Position numbers and translations under genes: made by a program. Positions 9,392 to 16,941 of a stretch of 64,000 nt of DNA are shown piece after piece (position 1 is the stretch's first letter; the number at the start of each line of letters is the position of its first letter). Under the pieces are notes generated by a model that saw only the letters and a list, made by a program, of their open reading frames with translations, was not told the origin of the DNA and did not search any database. Origin of the DNA: Leeuwenhoekiella nanhaiensis (lineage in GTDB: Bacteria; Bacteroidota; Bacteroidia; Flavobacteriales; Flavobacteriaceae); the NCBI RefSeq assembly GCF_002744755.1, contig NZ_KZ319287.1, positions 620,001 through 684,000 of the forward strand, written 5' to 3'.

Positions 9392-10300
9392 TTGAAAAAC
9401 ACGCTTTTGAGCCTTGCAAAATCTCATAATTTAGCCCCTTCCGCCTGGCAGGATTTTAAAGAAATCACCAAGATGCGTCTCGCCATCAGTGTGGTATTCT
9501 CAAGCATGGCGGGTTATCTTTTAGGCGCATACAGTATAGACTGGCTTACGGTATTGCTGTTGGCTGTAGGAGGCTATCTGATGGTGGGCGCTTCAAATGC
9601 TTACAATCAAATAATAGAGAGAGATCTGGATGCTTTGATGGATCGCACCAAAAACAGACCGGTTGCTGCCGGGCGTATGTCTGTGCGAACTGCTTTTAGC
9701 ATTGCTACAACCTTTACGATTCTGGGCTTGCTGGTTCTCTATATCATTAACCCAATAACTGCGGTTTTTGGGGCAATTTCCATATTCTTATACGTTTGTG
9801 TGTATACTCCACTAAAAACAAAAACACCGCTTTCTGTTTTTGTCGGGGCTTTTCCGGGTGCTATTCCGTTTATGATGGGTTGGATTGCAGCTACGGGAAA
9901 TTTTGGTATTGAGGCCGGAACCTTATTTATGCTGCAGTTCTTTTGGCAGTTCCCCCATTTTTGGGCGATAGGCTGGTTTTTGTATGAGGATTACAAAAAA
10001 GGAGGCTTCTTTATGTTGCCTACCGGCGAAAGAGACCGCGGAACGGCGATACAGGTAATTCTCTATACGATCTGGACCATTTTGGTGTCGCTCATTCCGG
10101 TTTTTGGAGTAACCGGAAGACTCTATTTAACGCCGGTCTCTGCGATATTAGTAGGAATATTAGGTCTGGGGCTACTGTATTATGCCGTTAGACTTTACAT
10201 TTATAAAAACAACCTTACCGCCAAACGACTCATGCTTTCTAGCGTGAGTTACATCACATTGATTCAAATTATTTACGTAGCTGATAAATTTATAAGGTAA
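9392..10300 (+). CDS. ctaB: Protohaem IX farnesyltransferase (haem O synthase)
   Basis: UbiA-family prenyltransferase that adds a farnesyl group to haem B to make haem O, the precursor of haem A for cytochrome oxidase. The two Asp-rich motifs are visible: NAYNQIIERDLDALMDRTKNRP (first motif NxxxDxxxD type) and YEDYKKGGFFMLP in the second loop; about nine hydrophobic helices follow the usual pattern. I place the start at TTG 9392 (MKNTLLSLAK) because a -7 promoter element lies at 9366-9373; the longer GTG frame from 9356 would start upstream of the transcript. Its stop overlaps the next gene by one base, so it heads the oxidase assembly operon. Confidence 0.93.
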   Translation: MKNTLLSLAKSHNLAPSAWQDFKEITKMRLAISVVFSSMAGYLLGAYSIDWLTVLLLAVGGYLMVGASNAYNQIIERDLDALMDRTKNRPVAAGRMSVRTAFSIATTFTILGLLVLYIINPITAVFGAISIFLYVCVYTPLKTKTPLSVFVGAFPGAIPFMMGWIAATGNFGIEAGTLFMLQFFWQFPHFWAIGWFLYEDYKKGGFFMLPTGERDRGTAIQVILYTIWTILVSLIPVFGVTGRLYLTPVSAILVGILGLGLLYYAVRLYIYKNNLTAKRLMLSSVSYITLIQIIYVADKFIR

Positions 10301-10893
10301 TGGATTATACATCGCAATCACAACAGGTAAAAATCGCACGTTCTAAAAAAATGATGCTTTGGTTTGGTATTGTAAGTCTTTCGATGATGTTTGGGGGGCT
10401 TACCAGTGCGTACATTGTAAGTAGTGAGCGTAAAGACTGGCTTCATGATTTTCAGTTGCCGCAGGCTTTTTACATCAGTACCGCGATTATCATTCTGAGC
10501 AGTCTGAGCATGCTGGTAGCTAAGTGGGCGATTTCTAAAGAAAAGAATGCACTCGGTACGCTTGCTCTCGTTGTTACGACTTTTTTGGGAGTTGGTTTCG
10601 TTGTTTTTCAGTTTGTAGGCTTTGGTGAAATTGTTCAGGAAGGCTATTTCTTTACCGGAAGTCAGAGTAATGTGACCACCTCTTTCATTTACGCTTTTGT
10701 TATAAGTCACGTGGTACACGTTGCTGCCGGTATTTTAGTATTGCTTGTGGTTCTTGTGCAGCAGTTACGTGGTAAATATTCTAACGGTAAGACGCTCGGG
10801 CTTGAGCTGGGCGCGACCTTCTGGCACTTTGTAGATATACTCTGGATTTATCTTTTCCTGTTTTTTATGTTCGCAGGCGATCTGATCCACTAG
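10300..10893 (+). CDS. Cytochrome c oxidase subunit III, paralogue 1
   Basis: 197-residue haem-copper oxidase subunit III with five predicted helices. It contains MMLWFGIVSLSMMFGGL in helix 1 and the conserved last segment ATFWHFVDILWIYLF, in which the WHFVD motif is diagnostic. Subunit III does not bind metals but stabilises proton uptake by subunit I in the inner membrane. The ATG overlaps the ctaB stop codon by one base. A second, longer subunit III gene follows after 221 bases with its own promoter, so the oxidase may use both proteins. Genes for subunits I and II are not in this window. Confidence 0.93.
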   Translation: MDYTSQSQQVKIARSKKMMLWFGIVSLSMMFGGLTSAYIVSSERKDWLHDFQLPQAFYISTAIIILSSLSMLVAKWAISKEKNALGTLALVVTTFLGVGFVVFQFVGFGEIVQEGYFFTGSQSNVTTSFIYAFVISHVVHVAAGILVLLVVLVQQLRGKYSNGKTLGLELGATFWHFVDILWIYLFLFFMFAGDLIH

Positions 10894-11056
10894 CTGAAGG
10901 TTCTGTTTTTATTGGCGCCGCCAAATGGATTAAAACTGTGAGACTTGCCCTGAAAATGAAAATTTGTTACTTACGAAATCAGCTTAGCCTGATTTAGAAT
11001 ATTAAAAAACCTTTAAGGATTCTTTTTTTTGAATGGTTATAAATACCGATTATTGC

Positions 11057-11088
11057 TTTGAAAAGCATTTTTAAAATACCTATTTTTG
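11057..11088 (+). promoter_or_regulatory. Strong Bacteroidota-type promoter for the second oxidase subunit III
   Basis: TTTG at 11057-11060, a 20-base spacer and TATTTTTG at 11081-11088 match both consensus elements of Bacteroidota promoters. The start codon is 26 bases downstream. The 10894-11114 gap also holds a 7-bp hairpin at 10976-10995 without a T-run; I see no RNA gene in it. Confidence 0.75.
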
Positions 11089-11114
11089 CAACGCTTATAA
11101 ACCGATATTAAAAT

Positions 11115-12098
11115 ATGAACGCTACAGCTGTTAAAACAGGCACAGAAGGCAAAATCTGGGGAGGCGGGGATGAACAACCTCTAAAAGCGAGTTACGGTAA
11201 ATTAATGATGTGGTTTTTCATCCTTTCGGATGCGCTCACATTTTCCGGTTTTCTCGCAGCATACGGGTTCTCCCGTTTTAAATTTATCAATACCTGGCCA
11301 ATCGCCGATGAAGTGTTTACGCACTTTCCTTTTTTACACGGGGTAGATGCTCCTATGTATTATGTGGCGTTGATGACCTTTATTCTTATTTTCTCTTCTG
11401 TAACCATGGTACTTGCCGTAGACGCCGGTCACCAGATGAAGAAGAATAAGGTGATTTGGTATATGTTCTTTACCATTATAGGTGGTGTGGTATTCGTAGG
11501 CTCTCAAGCCTGGGAATGGGCAAATTTTATTTCTGGTGAGTATGGAGCAGTAGAAACAAATGGTGGTAAAATCATTCAGTTTGTAAATGCGGAAGGTGAG
11601 CAGGTAGCTATTGAATCTTTTGCAGTAGATCTTCCTTCAGACCGCACCCGTTTAACCCGAAGCGAAGCGCTTTGGTATGAGTCTGAAAGCAGTTTACCTA
11701 AATACCAGCTTGCTGAGGTTATTGAAGGATTTAAAGCAAATCCGGATTTGCTGGTACGCACACAGCTCATTGCTGAAAACGGTCAAAAAACCATTCTGTC
11801 ACGAGAGGAGTCTTTAGCCAAGTTAGAAAACGACGGGATGCAGGTGGTTGAAGGAGCTAATTTGGTTCACAATGAATACGGACCTCCATTATTTGCAGAC
11901 TTCTTTTTCTTTATTACCGGTTTCCACGGTTTCCACGTATTTTCGGGTGTGATCATCAACATCATCATCTTTATCAACGTGATCCTGGGAACATACGAGC
12001 GAAGAGGAAGTTATGAGATGGTTGAAAAAGTAGGTCTTTACTGGCACTTTGTTGACCTGGTTTGGGTATTCGTATTTACATTCTTTTACCTGGTTTAA
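11115..12098 (+). CDS. Cytochrome c oxidase subunit III, paralogue 2 (with insertion)
   Basis: 327-residue subunit III. The conserved core is present: helix 1 (KLMMWFFILSDALTFSG), EWANF at the end of helix 4, then GFHGFHVFSGVI and the diagnostic WHFVDLVWVFVFTFFYLV at the C-terminus. Compared with the 197-residue paralogue it carries about 118 extra hydrophilic residues (about 141-258) between two helices, predicted to face one side of the membrane. Long subunit III proteins with a loop here occur in other Bacteroidota. It is followed 45 bases later by subunit IV. Confidence 0.93.
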   Translation: MNATAVKTGTEGKIWGGGDEQPLKASYGKLMMWFFILSDALTFSGFLAAYGFSRFKFINTWPIADEVFTHFPFLHGVDAPMYYVALMTFILIFSSVTMVLAVDAGHQMKKNKVIWYMFFTIIGGVVFVGSQAWEWANFISGEYGAVETNGGKIIQFVNAEGEQVAIESFAVDLPSDRTRLTRSEALWYESESSLPKYQLAEVIEGFKANPDLLVRTQLIAENGQKTILSREESLAKLENDGMQVVEGANLVHNEYGPPLFADFFFFITGFHGFHVFSGVIINIIIFINVILGTYERRGSYEMVEKVGLYWHFVDLVWVFVFTFFYLV

Positions 12099-12111
12099 TC
12101 TTAAAAAATTA

Positions 12112-12126
12112 TTCCGCAAAGCGGAA
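12112..12126. repeat. Palindrome TTCCGCAAAGCGGAA between oxidase genes
   Basis: Six-base arms TTCCGC/GCGGAA around AAA in the gap between the subunit III and subunit IV genes. The identical 15-mer occurs at 57114-57128 and a variant with spacer GAAG at 50797-50812, so this is a dispersed short palindrome. Confidence 0.7.
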
Positions 12127-12143
12127 ACTATAACATAAATATA

Positions 12144-12503
12144 ATGGCACACGATTCAGCACATCACGGTTCTGCTACTAAAAGAATCTGGACGGTTTTT
12201 GGAATACTTTCGATAGTAACCATCGTTGAAGTAGCTTTGGGTATTGTAAGACCTGGGTTTCTTATTGAGACAGACTTCCTAAGAATGCACCTGCTTAACT
12301 GGATATTTATCATCCTTACCCTGTACAAAGCCTATTTGATTACCTGGGCATTCATGCACATGGAGCATGAGACCAAAGGCTTGCGACGTTCGGTTGTATG
12401 GACAGGTATATTCCTGGTTTGCTATTTAATCTTTATTCTGCTTACAGAAGGAGATTACATTTTTGATGTGTATAAAGAAGGTTATATAGCCTGGGATTTT
12501 TAA
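12144..12503 (+). CDS. Cytochrome c oxidase subunit IV family protein
   Basis: 119-residue protein with three predicted helices (about 13-33, 50-70 and 83-104) and the family pattern 'YLITWAFMHMEHETKGLR' after helix 2, as in caa3/ba3 oxidase subunit IV. A His-rich N-terminus (AHDSAHHGSATKR) precedes helix 1. The protein is a small accessory subunit in the inner membrane. It ends the oxidase transcription unit; a terminator follows at 12522. Confidence 0.9.
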   Translation: MAHDSAHHGSATKRIWTVFGILSIVTIVEVALGIVRPGFLIETDFLRMHLLNWIFIILTLYKAYLITWAFMHMEHETKGLRRSVVWTGIFLVCYLIFILLTEGDYIFDVYKEGYIAWDF

Positions 12504-12521
12504 TCCTATATTGAAATTATT

Positions 12522-12547
12522 AAAGACGACTTAGGTCGTCTTTTTTT
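12522..12547 (+). terminator. Terminator after oxidase subunit IV
   Basis: Stem AAAGACGAC / GTCGTCTTT with a TTAG loop, ending in a run of seven T residues, 18 bases behind the stop codon. Confidence 0.88.
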
Positions 12548-12579
12548 ATGTCTTGTTTTAATGCAAACGTTCTGTGATG

Positions 12580-12587
12580 TACCTTTG
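12580..12587 (+). promoter_or_regulatory. -7 element TACCTTTG for the SCO-like operon
   Basis: TACCTTTG matches TAnnTTTG. It lies inside the longest possible reading frame of the next gene (ATG at 12561), so that start cannot be used by this promoter; the ATG at 12660 fits. The -33 element is weak. Confidence 0.6.
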
Positions 12588-12659
12588 CATTCGGTTTCGG
12601 AAAGGTCTCCCGATGCTGTGCATAAAAACCTGATTGACCCAAATTTAGATGATTTGGCT

Positions 12660-13286
12660 ATGAAAAAGTATTTTGTTTTAGGTGTGTTATTCATCCTGCC
12701 TATTGTGGCCTATCTTTTCTTTGCGTCAGGAATTCACAATTTTGCAAAATTACCCATTCTTAAAGAAGACGTGCCAGAGCTACAAGCTGCTTCAGCCGTT
12801 CAATTGCAGAATAAAATAACCGTACTTGGTTTTTTAGGAAATACTATAGAGCGCGAAGGTGGCGATTTGTTTAACCTGAATCAGAAAATCTTTAAACCGT
12901 TCCGGGAATTTGATGATTTTCAGTTTGTCTATCTGGTACCTCAAACAATTGATGCTACAGAGCTGGACAGAGTTAAAACCGAATTGGCCAGACTTACCGA
13001 TATCTCAAATTGGCACTTTGTTAGCCTTCCACAGGAAACTATTACAGCTATTTTTAAAGGTTTAAATACACCTTATGATTTGATGGCTGACGGAGGTTCA
13101 AAGTATATCTTCATTGTGGATAAAGATCGGAATTTAAGAGGCAGGGACGATGATGAGGATGAAGGCGTGCTTTATGGATATGATAGTTCAGACATTGCAG
13201 AATTGTCAAATAAGATGAAAGATGATGTCAAGATTATCCTTGCCGAATACCGTCTTGCCCTGAAAAAAAATAATGCAGATCGCTAG
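12660..13286 (+). CDS. Membrane-anchored SCO/thioredoxin-like protein without cysteines
   Basis: 208 residues starting MKKYFVLGVLFILPIVAYLFF, a single membrane anchor, followed by a periplasmic domain. The domain has the strand order and spacing of the next gene's SCO fold (KITVLGFLGNTIE, then FQFVYLVPQ, then WHFVSLPQETI, then KYIFIVDKDRNLRG), but it contains no cysteine at all, so the copper and disulfide chemistry of SCO is impossible. I infer a degenerate SCO-like partner. The start was chosen at 12660 because of the promoter at 12580 and the clean membrane anchor. It lies 5 bases upstream of the real SCO gene. The family resemblance is by eye and weak; the operon context is strong. Confidence 0.65.
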   Translation: MKKYFVLGVLFILPIVAYLFFASGIHNFAKLPILKEDVPELQAASAVQLQNKITVLGFLGNTIEREGGDLFNLNQKIFKPFREFDDFQFVYLVPQTIDATELDRVKTELARLTDISNWHFVSLPQETITAIFKGLNTPYDLMADGGSKYIFIVDKDRNLRGRDDDEDEGVLYGYDSSDIAELSNKMKDDVKIILAEYRLALKKNNADR

Positions 13287-13291
13287 TTGAT

Positions 13292-14041
13292 ATGAATAAA
13301 AAGAAAACCTATATAGGCATTGCCGTAATTGTATTCATTTTCGGGATTATAGTGATTCCAAAAATAATAGACCGCCTCAAGCGTGGTGAAGTGGTGCAGA
13401 ACGACCGTCTCAATGTCGCCAAACTGGACAGCAAAGAAAATGATGGTGAACTATCCTATATCAACATTAACGGGAAGGACCGAAAGGTTCCGCATTTTGA
13501 ATTTGTAGATCAAAACGGCGATACCATCTCCGAAGATACCTACAAGGGAAAGGTTTTTCTGGTTGAATTCTTTTTTACACGATGTCCTACTATTTGTATC
13601 CCGATGAATCAGAATCTGGTTATGATACAAAATACGTTTAAAGATAATCCTGATTTTGGTATTGCCAGCTTCAGCATAGATCCTGAGCACGATACCCCTG
13701 GAGTTCTAAAAGAATATGCAGATCGATACGGCGTTACAGACCCTGATTGGCATATGATGACCGGGGATCGAGAGGATATTTATGAACTGGCTAATGTAGG
13801 TTTCAATCTGTTGGCTCAGGAAAATCCCGAAATAGAAGGAAACTTTCAGCATTCCGGTTTGTTTGCGTTAGTTGATCAAAACGGTTTTATTCGTTCCCGT
13901 AAAGATGAGTTTGGCAATCCGTTGATTTACTATCGCGGATTTATTCCACAGGGAGCTGAAGAGGTGGAAGGTGAAGAGACTTCGCAGATAGACATCCTCA
14001 TTGAGGATATTAAAAAATTATTGAACAAGAACAACAGTTAG
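13292..14041 (+). CDS. SCO family copper chaperone for cytochrome oxidase
   Basis: SCO1/SenC-type protein of 249 residues that delivers copper to the CuA site of oxidase subunit II in the periplasm. It has an N-terminal membrane anchor (about 6-23), and the copper ligands are all present: CPTIC with Cys98 and Cys102, and His187 in NFQHSGLFAL. The segment FSIDPEHDTP is typical. It is followed directly, with no gap, by the DUF420 gene, so both belong to one operon dedicated to oxidase assembly. Confidence 0.95.
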   Translation: MNKKKTYIGIAVIVFIFGIIVIPKIIDRLKRGEVVQNDRLNVAKLDSKENDGELSYININGKDRKVPHFEFVDQNGDTISEDTYKGKVFLVEFFFTRCPTICIPMNQNLVMIQNTFKDNPDFGIASFSIDPEHDTPGVLKEYADRYGVTDPDWHMMTGDREDIYELANVGFNLLAQENPEIEGNFQHSGLFALVDQNGFIRSRKDEFGNPLIYYRGFIPQGAEEVEGEETSQIDILIEDIKKLLNKNNS

Positions 14042-14617
14042 ATGAACGATCTTGCAAAAAAGGAAAAGCTGTATAATAGATGGATTGTTATACTTTCGGT
14101 AGCCATACCTATCGCAGTGGCGCTTTTATTTATGGTGCGTATTCCTAATGTGGAGCGGCTGGGCTTTTTGCCTCCTATTTATGCCGGTATTAATGCCTTA
14201 ACCGCGATTTTACTCATTACTGCTGTTATCCAAATCAAAAAAGGAAACCGAAACCTGCACGAGAAATTGATGAAAACCTGTATTGCGCTTTCTGTGATAT
14301 TTTTGGTTTTGTATGTGCTTTATCACGCGACTTCAGATTCTACAAAATTTGGAGATACCAATCTTGACGGCGTGCTTTCAGATGCTGAAAATGCTGCGGT
14401 CGGAGTCTTTAAGTATGTGTATTATTTTATTTTGATTACACATATTTTGTTGTCAATAGGAGTGATTCCGTTTGTTCTCATTACCTACGTACGGGCAACA
14501 TTAGGCAAGTTTGAGTTGCATCGCAAGATTGCCCGCATCACCTTTCCAATTTGGTTATATGTAGCAGTAACCGGGGTTGTGGTATATTTCATGATATTTC
14601 CCTATTATCCTGTTTAA
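14042..14617 (+). CDS. DUF420 family membrane protein
   Basis: 191-residue membrane protein with five predicted helices (about 15-32, 44-66, 79-96, 123-148 and 165-186), the layout of the DUF420 family often found beside SCO and oxidase genes and thought to help oxidase assembly. Conserved His residues LYHATSD and LITHIL fit the family. Between helices 3 and 4 lies DTNLDGVLSDAE (residues 105-116), which has the D-x-N-x-D-G spacing and final Glu of an EF-hand or dockerin-type calcium loop. I do not remember this in the usual family members. The gene starts at the base after the SCO stop codon. Confidence 0.88.
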   Translation: MNDLAKKEKLYNRWIVILSVAIPIAVALLFMVRIPNVERLGFLPPIYAGINALTAILLITAVIQIKKGNRNLHEKLMKTCIALSVIFLVLYVLYHATSDSTKFGDTNLDGVLSDAENAAVGVFKYVYYFILITHILLSIGVIPFVLITYVRATLGKFELHRKIARITFPIWLYVAVTGVVVYFMIFPYYPV

Positions 14618-14623
14618 TTAGTT

Positions 14624-14839
14624 ATGTTGAAACGTTTTAGTCTTACTGTACTTTTTCTATTGCTTAGTTTTGCTATGCAGGCGCAGTGCGCCATGTGTCG
14701 CGCCGTTCTGGAAAGTGAGACCGATAACAGTATGGCTGAAGGGGTTAATAACGGAATTGTATATCTTGCCGCAATACCCTATCTGCTCATGGGCGGTCTT
14801 ATTTATTTTATTTACCGAAGCAGACGTAAATCTTCCTAG
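14624..14839 (+). CDS. Small membrane protein with Cys-x-x-Cys after the signal sequence
   Basis: 71 residues: hydrophobic signal (about 5-18), then QAQCAMCRAVLESE with Cys22 and Cys25, a short loop, one membrane helix (about 46-64) and a basic C-terminal tail (YRSRRKSS). It lies 6 bases behind the DUF420 gene. I recall similar short genes at the end of flavobacterial oxidase-assembly clusters. The C-x-x-C could bind copper or haem or be a redox pair; no function is known to me. Confidence 0.72.
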   Translation: MLKRFSLTVLFLLLSFAMQAQCAMCRAVLESETDNSMAEGVNNGIVYLAAIPYLLMGGLIYFIYRSRRKSS

Positions 14840-14976
14840 AGACTCTAAGCTTAGTTGTCTGAAAGTCTCTAAATGTTAATTATTTTAGGTTTAAATGTAA
14901 CATTTACAGCTTTTTTGAGTCTATTTGATGGGTTAAGACTGTAATTTTCAGTCTCGCTGTACACTAAACCATCATT

Positions 14977-15678
14977 ATGATCACCATTAAAGACCTCCAT
15001 AAGTCCTATACTATGGGCGCTAACTCGCTTCATGTCCTCAAGGGAATAAATTTTAGCGTTGAAGAAGGCGAACTGGTGAGTATTATGGGTTCGTCAGGAT
15101 CCGGAAAATCTACTTTACTCAATATTTTGGGTATGCTTGACGAAGCAGATCAGGGGAGTTATACGCTAGATGGTACTCCCATCAAAAACCTGAACGAAAA
15201 GATCGCAGCACGTTATCGCAACAAATTCCTGGGCTTTATTTTTCAGTCTTTCAATCTTATCAATTATAAAAGTGCCCTAGATAATGTAGGGATGCCTTTG
15301 TATTATCAAGGTATGAAGCGCGCTGAGCGAACCGATAAAGCGATGGCTTACCTCGAAAAGGTAGGCTTGGCAAACTGGGCGCATCATATGCCTAATGAAC
15401 TTTCCGGCGGACAAAAACAACGTGTGGCAATCGCCAGAGCTTTGGCTTCTGATCCTAAAGTCTTGCTTGCTGACGAACCTACCGGTGCTTTGGATACCAA
15501 AACCAGCTACGAGGTAATGGAACTTATACAGGGCATTAATGACGAGGGTAAAACCATTTTAGTGGTAACTCACGAAGATGATATTGCTCATATGACCAAG
15601 CGTATTGTAAATCTCAAAGACGGTTTGATCATAGACGATACAAAAATCAATCAGGTAAGAGCGGCATCTCATGTTTAG
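14977..15678 (+). CDS. MacB-type ABC transporter ATPase
   Basis: 233-residue ATPase of the MacB/LolD subfamily. Walker A is GSSGSGKST (38-46), the signature is LSGGQKQR, Walker B is VLLADEP followed by TGALD, and the H-loop is VVTHE. It energises the two FtsX-type permeases that follow; its last 8 bases overlap the first permease gene, so they are translationally coupled. The substrate is unknown. MacB-type machines work mechanically, pushing substrates already in the periplasm through a TolC channel. Confidence 0.95.
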   Translation: MITIKDLHKSYTMGANSLHVLKGINFSVEEGELVSIMGSSGSGKSTLLNILGMLDEADQGSYTLDGTPIKNLNEKIAARYRNKFLGFIFQSFNLINYKSALDNVGMPLYYQGMKRAERTDKAMAYLEKVGLANWAHHMPNELSGGQKQRVAIARALASDPKVLLADEPTGALDTKTSYEVMELIQGINDEGKTILVVTHEDDIAHMTKRIVNLKDGLIIDDTKINQVRAASHV

Positions 15679-16915
15679 TCTGGAGCGTTGGCAGGAAATA
15701 TTTGAAACTATCCGGAAAAACAAACTCCGCACCTTTCTTACGGGCTTATCTGTAGCTTCTGGTATTTTTATTTTGGTCATTCTTCTGGCTTTGGGTCAGG
15801 GAATGCAAAACGGTATTGCAAAAGAGTTTGAGCGTGATGCAACAAATCGTATTTCGGTCTGGAGTGGGGTAACTTCTGTTGAGTATAAAGGGCTTAATCC
15901 GGGTAGATTTGTAGAGATGACTAATGCCGATTACAATTATCTCATTGAGAAATATGAAGATAATCTTGAATTTAAGTCTGCCGTCTACCGTATTTGGAGT
16001 GGTAATTTAACCTACGGCAAAGAAACCGGAAGTTACCGCGTTGAAGGTGTGTATCCCGATTATCAATTTTTAGAAAACGAAAGTATGGTAAACGGGCGCT
16101 ATATCAATTATTCTGATCACGACGACAAAACCAAAGTTGTGGTTATTGGGAATAAGGTAAAACAGGACCTTTTTGGTAAACAGGATGCGCTTGGGAAACT
16201 GATTCAGGTAAACGGAATCAACTTTTATGTAGTTGGGGTATATTCAGATCCCGGGGGCGAGCGTGAAGAGACCCGAGTTTTTGTTCCTATTTCTACGGCA
16301 CAACGGGTTTTTGGTGGTTCAGATAAAGTGCGTAATCTGGGTTTTACACTTAAACCAAAAGCAAACTTTGAAGCCACGCTTGCACAATCTATCAATTTTT
16401 CAAATGAAATAGAAAGCTTTCTCAAAGAGCGGCATCTGGTAGCTCCAGATGATACCAGTGCGATCAACATCAACAATACGCTGGAAGAGGCTAAACGCTT
16501 TTACGATCTTATTGGGATGATCAAGCTCTTCTTTTGGGTGGTAGGGATTTTTACCATAATTGCCGGTGTGGTAGGGGTGAGTAACATCATGCTGATCATC
16601 GTAAAAGAGCGCACCAAAGAGATCGGAATACGCAAAGCTCTGGGTGCTGAACCCTGGTCTATTGTGAGTATGATTTTGCACGAATCGATTTTTGTAACGG
16701 CAATTGCTGGTTTTTCGGGCCTGCTTTTTAGTATGACACTACTGGAGCTTATAGGGCCCAATTTGCAAATGGACTATATACGCAATCCCACAGTTAATTT
16801 TAATGTAGCCATCACAACCGTTTTTATCCTGATACTTGCGGGAGCGCTGGCAGGTTTTGTACCGGCATGGCGCGCAGCACGCATTAAACCTATTGCTGCA
16901 TTACGTGAAGAGTAA
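15671..16915 (+). CDS. MacB/FtsX-type ABC permease 1
   Basis: 414 residues with the MacB topology: one N-terminal helix (about 17-41, KNKLRTFLTGLSVASGIF), a large periplasmic domain (about 42-285), and three C-terminal helices (about 285-310, 335-360 and 375-400). The conserved cytoplasmic coupling segment IVKERTKEIGIRKALGAEPW is intact, and the C-terminus PAWRAARIKPIAALREE is typical. It pairs with the second permease gene 26 bases downstream, probably as a heterodimer. Confidence 0.95.
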   Translation: MFSLERWQEIFETIRKNKLRTFLTGLSVASGIFILVILLALGQGMQNGIAKEFERDATNRISVWSGVTSVEYKGLNPGRFVEMTNADYNYLIEKYEDNLEFKSAVYRIWSGNLTYGKETGSYRVEGVYPDYQFLENESMVNGRYINYSDHDDKTKVVVIGNKVKQDLFGKQDALGKLIQVNGINFYVVGVYSDPGGEREETRVFVPISTAQRVFGGSDKVRNLGFTLKPKANFEATLAQSINFSNEIESFLKERHLVAPDDTSAININNTLEEAKRFYDLIGMIKLFFWVVGIFTIIAGVVGVSNIMLIIVKERTKEIGIRKALGAEPWSIVSMILHESIFVTAIAGFSGLLFSMTLLELIGPNLQMDYIRNPTVNFNVAITTVFILILAGALAGFVPAWRAARIKPIAALREE

Positions 16916-16941
16916 AAAATAAAGAGAACAGCCTGAAGCTT

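Noticed and set aside
9232-9429. 65-residue plus-strand frame between the Dabb gene and ctaB
   Set aside because: It overlaps the end of the Dabb gene and the ctaB promoter, with no recognisable product.
10318-10719. 133-residue antisense frame inside the first subunit III gene
   Set aside because: No family resemblance, low-complexity shadow of a membrane-protein gene.
12561-12659. N-terminal extension of the SCO-like gene
   Set aside because: It begins upstream of the TACCTTTG promoter element and adds a polar stretch before a good membrane anchor.
14837-14871. Hairpin TAGAGACT/AGTCTCTA after the small Cys-x-x-Cys gene as a terminator
   Set aside because: No T-run follows the stem and the loop is long; termination is not supported.
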